From contig JBEKYC010000119.1 of the NCBI GenBank assembly GCA_049511415.1, positions 1 through 9,918 on the forward strand: a stretch of DNA of 9,918 bases, written 5' to 3'. Below are positions 6,174-9,918 of the stretch, piece after piece. A program made the position numbers and the translations under genes. The number at the start of each line of letters is the position of its first letter. The stretch's first letter is position 1. This DNA is from Bog-159 sp049511415 (GTDB lineage: Bacteria; Acidobacteriota; Terriglobia; Bryobacterales; Bryobacteraceae). A model generated the notes under the pieces. The model saw nothing but the letters and a program-made list of their open reading frames with translations. It was not told where the DNA came from and ran no database searches.

Positions 6174-6841
6174 ATGACAACCTTCACCATCAACGAACAA
6201 AACGAAATCGTGGCGTTTGCGACCCCGGAAGAGGCCGCCGCCACCACCGCAACCCTCTTCCACAGCTTCAGCAGCCGGCAAGAGCTGGCAGACTTGATCG
6301 CCGCCTGGCCTCCCGAACGGCTGGCAGCCATCTGGAACAGCCTTCCTGGAGTCCGCCCGGTGAAGCGCTTCCAGACCGGCAACGTCGCCGCCACCCGCAT
6401 CTGGGATCGCATCCAGGGCTTGGGCGAAGGCGCGCAGCCGGAACCCAAGGGGCCAAGCCCGAAGCGCCGGCCGCCAAGCCGAAAGCCAACAAGAAAGCCA
6501 AAGGTGGCGCACAGGCCGCGAAGAGCGCGCCGGTGAAGGGGAAGGCGGCTGGCAAGGCCACGCCCGCCAAGAAGAACGCCCCTGCCGCCAAAGCCGCGCC
6601 GAAGAGCAAGAAGGCTGGCAAGGCGGAATCGGCCGGGCCGCGCGAGGGCAGCAAGATGAGCCAAGTCATCGCCATGATGCAACGGAAGAACGGGGCCAGC
6701 ATCACGGAGATCATGGAGGCCATGGGTTGGTTGAGGCACACTTGCCGCGGCTTCGTCGCCGGCGCGCTCAAGATGGCCGGCTATGAAGTGGAATCCTTCA
6801 AGCCAGAGGGAGGCGAGCGTACATACCGCATCAGCAAGTAG
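6174..6841 (+). pseudogene. DUF3489-domain protein, one-base frameshift
   Basis: The gene starts at the ATG of 6174-6176 behind a clear AAGGAG. Its first part, 'MTTFTINEQNEIVAF' followed by 'TPEEAAATTATLFHSFSS', is typical of DUF3489 proteins. A histone H1-like linker rich in Ala, Lys and Pro follows. The C-terminal DUF3489 domain runs from 'SKMSQVIAMMQRKNGASI' through 'AMGWLRHTCRGFVAGALK' to 'YRISK', and looks like a winged-helix DNA-binding fold. The span of 668 bases is one short of 669: one base is missing at or near the GGGG of 6449-6452. The upstream frame stops at a TGA (6534-6536) that overlaps a GTG (6533-6535) in the domain frame. As it stands the two halves would be separate products. 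It is the only plus-strand gene inside the minus-strand block and has its own terminator. Function of the family is unknown. Confidence 0.8.
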
Positions 6842-6861
6842 CATCGCCTGCCCTCTCCCAC

Positions 6862-6893
6862 GCCCGCCCGGCTCCGGCCGCGGCGGGCTTTTT
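6862..6893 (+). terminator. Intrinsic terminator of the DUF3489 gene
   Basis: GCCCGCC (6862-6868) pairs with GGCGGGC (6882-6888) around a GC-rich 13-base loop and is followed directly by TTTTT (6889-6893). It starts 21 bases after the stop codon of the DUF3489 gene, the usual place for such a signal. Confidence 0.85.
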
Positions 6894-7059
6894 GCTTGTG
6901 GACCCGTAAAATTTCGGATAGCCGTAAGCGGGCCGTGCTTGATAGGATGACTCACGAATTGGATGCTGTTCCTGTGGGAGAACGCTGAGTTGATTTCGGC
7001 GTTGTCCCGGTCCGCAAAGGACGTGGGGAGGCGGAATACATTCAGTTTGCTGGCCGTTT

Positions 7060-7090
7060 GGAGCAGGGGCTTGTTAGGGGTCCCTGCTCC
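7060..7090. repeat. Perfect 9-bp inverted repeat downstream of the methyltransferase
   Basis: GGAGCAGGG (7060-7068) pairs perfectly with CCCTGCTCC (7082-7090) around 13 bases. Read on the minus strand it lies about 100 bases after the last codon of the methyltransferase-linked small frame and could end that transcript, but no T-run follows. On the plus strand it is followed by a few Ts after a gap (CATTTT at 7095-7100). Confidence 0.55.
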
Positions 7091-7191
7091 TTCGCATTTT
7101 CCGCCCTGTGTGCGCGTCTTCTGAGTACTTGGCCGGTTGCGCCAGCCGCCTCCGCCCGCGCGAACGTGGGCCAACTGTGGCGCGGACGTGG

Positions 7192-7329
7192 CTACTTTGG
7201 CACGCCCAGCCGAATGAGCCGCAACTCCGCAGACCAATCGGACAAAGCCAGGCACAGCCCCTCGACGTCCGGATGGCCAGCCCGTAGCTGGGCTTTGAAG
7301 GCGGCAATCTCGGCCAGGCAACGCTCGAT
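7192..7329 (-). pseudogene. 45-codon frame behind the methyltransferase, no start codon
   Basis: Directly after the methyltransferase's TGA the same frame stays open for 45 sense codons: 'IERCLAEIAAFKAQLRAG', 'HPDVEGLCLALSDWSAEL', 'RLIRLGVPK', then TAG. The sequence is protein-like, with an amphipathic helix and a patterned second half, and I believe similar small proteins follow ParB-methyltransferases elsewhere. It has no ATG, GTG or TTG at its head. An ATG overlapping the methyltransferase stop (ATGA, 7331-7333) is in the wrong frame by one base. I therefore infer a small gene whose start was lost to an indel. Function is unknown. Confidence 0.42.
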
Positions 7330-8667
7330 TCATGCGGTCACCTGCTGCTTGCGTTCCTCGGCGATTTCGTCGAAGCTCCGACCGTCGCCATCGAGCGTGG
7401 CTTGCTTGCCGCTAAGCGTCTGCCACCGCTGCACAACGACATCCACGTACTTCGGATCAAGCTCGATGCCGTAGCAGACGCGCTTAGTGATTTCCGCGGC
7501 GGCGAGTGTGGTACCGCTGCCGAGGAACGGGTCGTAGACTGCCTCGCCGCGCTTGGTGTGGTTGAGCAGCGGGCGACGCATCAGTTCCACCTGCTTTTGG
7601 CAAGGATGATCGAACTTGTCCTCGTCTGACCCACCCATGAACATCTTGGGTGAAGGGCACGCCCAGATCGTTGAATTCTCGCCAGCCTTGCCGTACCAAA
7701 CCGCGTTCTTCTTCCTTACAAACCAGCAGGGCTCATGCTGAAACCAATACAGCGAGCGCGTCAGGACGGTACGCTGCTTGTCCCAAATGATTTGTCGGTG
7801 ATGCAGAAAGCCGATCCGCAGCAGGCCGTCCAGCACTTCGCGCGTATAGAGACTGGCATGCCAGACGTACGCGATTTGCAGGCTCGGCACGAGGGCGAAC
7901 GCATCACTCCAGTCGGCACGAGTATCACCCGAGATGGTTGTCTCGACGTGGCCGGTGGTGCGGCGCCTCATGTAGCTGGGCTCTGCGGCGCCGCAGCCAT
8001 TCAAGCCGGCGCGGTCGCGCCATTCGGAGTCCAGACTTATTCCGTACGGCGGATCGCAAATCATCAGGAACGGTTTGCGGTCACCGAGCAGCCGCACGAC
8101 GGCTTCAGGGCTGGTAGCGTCGGCGCAGAGCAAGCGGTGCTGATTGCGCCGGTCGCCGCACAGCCAAAGGTCCCCCAAGCGGGATACCAGATTCTCCGGC
8201 AGTGGCGGGGCGACGTCGGCCTGCTCGTCATTGTCGGGAAGCGTGAGCAGATCCTCCAACTCTCGCGGATCGAAACCGGTGAACGAGAGGTCAAAGTCGG
8301 CCGCGGCGAGTTCCTGCAATTCCAGGGAGAGCATTTCGTCGTCCCAATCGGCCCAAGTCACCGATCGGTTCACCATCAGGCGGAACGCCTTCACCTGGGC
8401 GTCGGTCCACTCGTCGCAGAGGATTGTGGGGATTGCGGTTATGTCGCCGCCCGGCCATGATCCCAACTTGCGCGCGGCCTTGAGGCGGAGGTGGCCGTCA
8501 ACCACCGTGCCGTCGCTGCGGGCGAGCACGGGGACTTTGAAGCCGAACTCGCGGATCGACGCGCACATGCGGTCCACCGCAGCGTCATTCCGGCGCGGAT
8601 TTCTTGCGTATGGAACGAAGCGGTCGATATGCCAGGTCTTGATCGCCAGCGTCGGGGATTCGCTCAT
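7330..8667 (-). CDS. ParB-domain DNA methyltransferase (beta-class N6-adenine or N4-cytosine)
   Basis: This 445-residue protein joins an N-terminal ParB/sulfiredoxin-like domain to a DNA methylase. The ParB-like part (about 10-95) shows 'VPYARNPRRND' and 'VPVLARSDGTVVDGHLRLKA'. The methylase shows DPPY at 205-208 (catalytic motif IV) ahead of DPFLGSGTT at 379-387 (motif I, S-adenosylmethionine binding) and IELDPKY at 401-407. This permuted order defines the beta class; the target-recognition region lies between. It would methylate adenine N6 or cytosine N4 in duplex DNA. The ATG at 8665-8667 follows an AGAGGA binding site. No restriction enzyme gene lies nearby, so it is probably a solitary methyltransferase, as carried by many phages and plasmids. 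Length and motifs are complete and no lesion is seen. The target sequence cannot be read from the protein. Confidence 0.92.
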   Translation of the reverse strand: MSESPTLAIKTWHIDRFVPYARNPRRNDAAVDRMCASIREFGFKVPVLARSDGTVVDGHLRLKAARKLGSWPGGDITAIPTILCDEWTDAQVKAFRLMVNRSVTWADWDDEMLSLELQELAAADFDLSFTGFDPRELEDLLTLPDNDEQADVAPPLPENLVSRLGDLWLCGDRRNQHRLLCADATSPEAVVRLLGDRKPFLMICDPPYGISLDSEWRDRAGLNGCGAAEPSYMRRRTTGHVETTISGDTRADWSDAFALVPSLQIAYVWHASLYTREVLDGLLRIGFLHHRQIIWDKQRTVLTRSLYWFQHEPCWFVRKKNAVWYGKAGENSTIWACPSPKMFMGGSDEDKFDHPCQKQVELMRRPLLNHTKRGEAVYDPFLGSGTTLAAAEITKRVCYGIELDPKYVDVVVQRWQTLSGKQATLDGDGRSFDEIAEERKQQVTA

Positions 8668-8762
8668 GCTGAATCCTCTGATAGCAATTCGGAGTTTCAG
8701 TCGTCAATAGAAATCTAAATAGCGCGGATCGTGCCGGCTGTCAGGTGGTTGCCTAGGCGCGA

Positions 8763-8774
8763 TAAATTAGTGCA
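8763..8774 (+). promoter_or_regulatory. Possible -10 element giving a leaderless mRNA
   Basis: TAAATT (8763-8768) ends six bases before the ATG of the MaoC-like gene, which has no Shine-Dalgarno sequence. A -10 at this distance would start transcription at or next to the ATG. No convincing -35 box is visible upstream, so this stays tentative. Confidence 0.3.
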
Positions 8775-9236
8775 ATGAACCAGGAAAGCGCAACGCAGTT
8801 GTATCTGGAGGATCTCGCCGTCGGCCAGCGGTTCACCTCCGGCGAATATCGGGTCGATGAGCAAAGCATCAAAGCATTCGCCGAAGCATTCGATCCGCAG
8901 CCGTTTCATTTGGACGAGGCCTTCGCGCGCGGGACGATCTTCGGCGGACTTGCGGCCAGCGGCTGGCATACCGCAGCCATCACGATGCGGCTGATGGTCA
9001 CTTCGGGACTGCCGCTGGCCACCGGAATTCTGGGCCTAGGCGGAGAGATCTCCTGGCCGCGGCCCACGCATCCGGGCGATACGCTGCACGTGGAAAGCGA
9101 GATTCTCGAAATAGTGCCGTCGCGCTCAAAGCCTAACCAGGGAATCGTGAAAGCTCGCAACACTACGCTCAACCAGAACGACGAAGCCGTGCAGGTGTTT
9201 ACTTCAAAGGTCCTGGTATTCAAGCGTCCTGCATAA
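8775..9236 (+). CDS. MaoC-like hydratase (hot-dog fold)
   Basis: The 153-residue protein has the size and pattern of single-domain MaoC-like (R)-specific enoyl-CoA hydratases, which add water to trans-2-enoyl-CoA. The opening 'YLEDLAVGQRF' is typical. The hydratase motif follows as 'AEAFDPQPFHLDEAFA', with D40 and H45 as the likely catalytic pair, and then 'FGGLAASGWHTAAITMRLM'. The later 'GGEISWPRPTHPGDTL' matches the conserved strand region of the family. It should be cytoplasmic. The start is the only good one and lacks a binding site (see the possible -10). Many members of this subgroup lack a proven substrate, so fatty-acid or polyhydroxyalkanoate metabolism is only a guess. It is divergent from the methyltransferase across about 107 bases. 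Confidence 0.88.
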   Translation: MNQESATQLYLEDLAVGQRFTSGEYRVDEQSIKAFAEAFDPQPFHLDEAFARGTIFGGLAASGWHTAAITMRLMVTSGLPLATGILGLGGEISWPRPTHPGDTLHVESEILEIVPSRSKPNQGIVKARNTTLNQNDEAVQVFTSKVLVFKRPA

Positions 9237-9257
9237 GGTTGGACGGATCGGCTTCCT

Positions 9258-9461
9258 ATGGTTCGCTCATGCATCTACGAACTGCGCGCCAGCCTGGGAG
9301 GCGTTCATCACCGGATCCTGTACTTCTTCCACGGCGCGGTGGCAGCGGTGGTCTCTCATGGTCTTGCGAAAGAGCGGGTGGTCCCGCCGAAAGACATCGA
9401 TCGCGCCGTCGAACGCAAGAAGCGGTTTGAGGCGAATCCGGCGAAGCACACGTATGAGTAG
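9258..9461 (+). pseudogene. RelE/HigB-type toxin, 5'-truncated
   Basis: The 67-codon frame matches the second half of RelE/HigB-type mRNA-cleaving toxins: 'YELRASLGGVHHRILYFFHG', then 'AAVVSHGLAKERVVPP', 'DIDRAVERKKRFEANP' and the closing 'KHTYE'. Family members are usually 100-120 residues, so about 40-50 N-terminal residues are missing. They cannot lie upstream, because the MaoC-like gene ends only 21 bases away and no in-frame sequence continues. The ATG at 9258 has no binding site. The missing part includes helices that form the toxin core, so the product is probably inactive. It is followed eight bases after its stop by the antitoxin ATG, in the usual HigB-HigA order. Confidence 0.72.
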
Positions 9462-9469
9462 GCTTGACT

Positions 9470-9802
9470 ATGCCAGATAACAAAGCAAAGACGCTAAAAC
9501 CGACCAGCGACGCGGTGGAGATCCTTCACCGCCGGTTCTACGAAGGCAAGCCGGCCCGGCTGAAGAATCTGGAAGAGGCGCGCGCGAATGAAGAGATTGC
9601 CCTCAAGATCCAGGAACTGAGGGCAGCGGCGGGCCTCACCCAAACTCAGCTTGCCAAGCTCATAGGCACCACCGCATCGGTCATCTGCCGCCTTGAGGAC
9701 GCCGATTATGAGGGCCACTCCCTGGCGATGTTGCGGAGGATAGCGAGTGCGCTGAATCAGCGGATCGAGATCCGTTTTGTACCAATCCGGCGTTCGGCAT
9801 AG
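9470..9802 (+). CDS. HigA-type antitoxin, XRE-family HTH
   Basis: The 110-residue protein has a helical N-terminal part ('AVEILHRRFYEGKPARL') followed by a clear XRE helix-turn-helix at about 47-98: 'IQELRAAAGLTQTQLAKLIG', 'TTASVICRLEDADYEGHSL', 'MLRRIASALNQRIEIRF'. Such proteins neutralise the partner toxin and repress their own operon. The ATG at 9470-9472 is preferred; a TTG at 9464 in the same frame is possible. The gene is complete and follows the truncated toxin, so it would be an antitoxin without a working partner. It might still act as a DNA-binding regulator or protect against related toxins. Confidence 0.85.
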   Translation: MPDNKAKTLKPTSDAVEILHRRFYEGKPARLKNLEEARANEEIALKIQELRAAAGLTQTQLAKLIGTTASVICRLEDADYEGHSLAMLRRIASALNQRIEIRFVPIRRSA

Positions 9803-9918
9803 GCTGTGTTAATGCCCAGCGCTCGCAACGGGCGTAAAGGAGGTTCGCTCATTCCTGGAGAAGCTGTGTCACCTTTCAAGGCGAGCGCCGGTCCCGGGGA
9901 GCGAGGCCGAGGAGCATC
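9803..9918. other. Right edge, no assignable feature
   Basis: A frame from an ATG at 9812 stays open to the window end, but its 35 codons are Gly/Arg/Ala-rich with no family resemblance. A GGAGG at 9838-9842 precedes no obvious start codon inside the window. I see no terminator for the antitoxin gene. Confidence 0.4.

Larger units (their letters stand above)
6842..7191. other. Intergenic region between two converging genes
   Basis: The stretch holds the terminator of the DUF3489 gene at its left end and a perfect hairpin at 7060-7090, both listed separately. Between them and up to 7191 I see no frame with protein character; long minus-strand frames here are shadows that also run through the DUF3489 gene. 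No repeat of other parts of the window was seen. Confidence 0.55.

Noticed and set aside
5781..6512. 243-codon minus-strand open frame
   Set aside because: It mirrors the DUF3489 gene and then overlaps the HTH gene in a different frame; composition is Arg/Gly/Cys-rich with no protein pattern.
6131..7333. 400-codon minus-strand open frame
   Set aside because: It runs antisense through the DUF3489 gene, its terminator and the hairpin region. The plus strand has a good ribosome binding site and a recognisable domain, so this is a shadow of GC-rich coding sequence.
7735..8460. 241-codon plus-strand open frame
   Set aside because: It is fully antisense to the methyltransferase, which has all its motifs.
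8678..8707. TTGACG and TATCAG spaced 18 bases apart on the minus strand, as a promoter of the methyltransferase gene
   Set aside because: The -10 would overlap the ribosome binding site and put the transcription start almost on the ATG, which conflicts with the clear AGAGGA site.
9812..9918. New gene starting at the right edge
   Set aside because: Only 35 low-complexity codons are visible, with no family match and no binding site before the ATG.

Overview
The window looks like an accessory stretch of a GC-rich bacterial chromosome. The best guess is an acidobacterium of the Solibacter/Bryobacter type, because the mix of DUF3489, a ParB-methyltransferase fusion and clusters of small 'MRxxxxRLxxLE' proteins beside a terminase-like helix-turn-helix (HTH) protein fits that group. 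This placement rests on memory of gene content, not on a search. I found no rRNA, tRNA or CRISPR array.

Layout. The left edge holds the C-terminal part of an OsmC-family gene (+ strand, 1-345). Almost everything from 617 to 6019 then lies on the minus strand. In transcription order this is: a terminase-small-subunit-like HTH gene with an in-frame amber codon (6019-5630); a frameshifted small gene (5558-5269); a prematurely stopped small gene (5278-5051); another frameshifted small gene (4968-4667); a small gene (4670-4368); a beta-propeller-like fragment (4131-3826); a small gene (3645-3349); an exported beta-lactamase-like serine hydrolase (3324-2167); a small gene (2114-1869); and an unrecognised 393-residue protein (1798-617). 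A DUF3489 gene with a one-base frameshift faces the other way (6174-6841, +) and ends in a good intrinsic terminator. A ParB-methyltransferase follows (8667-7330, -) with a 45-codon ORF behind it that has lost its start. The right edge is on the plus strand: a MaoC-like hydratase, a 5'-truncated RelE/HigB-type toxin and an intact HigA-type antitoxin.

The most interesting feature is the set of six small ORFs. All begin with M-R-x-[ILM]-x-x-R-L-x-x-L-E and then diverge. Three of them also share an L-x-N-x-x-C-x-R-x-L core. Two of the types form a duplicated pair. In one copy the two genes overlap by ten bases, as in a translationally coupled operon. In the other copy a complete serine hydrolase gene sits between them. 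One pair of duplicates is about 95% identical in DNA while the other is clearly more diverged, so they differ in age or one was homogenised.

Between 4667 and 6841 there are five independent-looking lesions: two amber codons and three one-base shifts. This is either a decaying phage-like or mobile cassette or partly a sequencing artefact. The HTH protein, the methyltransferase and DUF3489 all fit a phage- or plasmid-derived accessory block lying between ordinary genes (OsmC on the left, MaoC on the right). No integrase or transposase gene is visible inside the window, so that origin is inferred.
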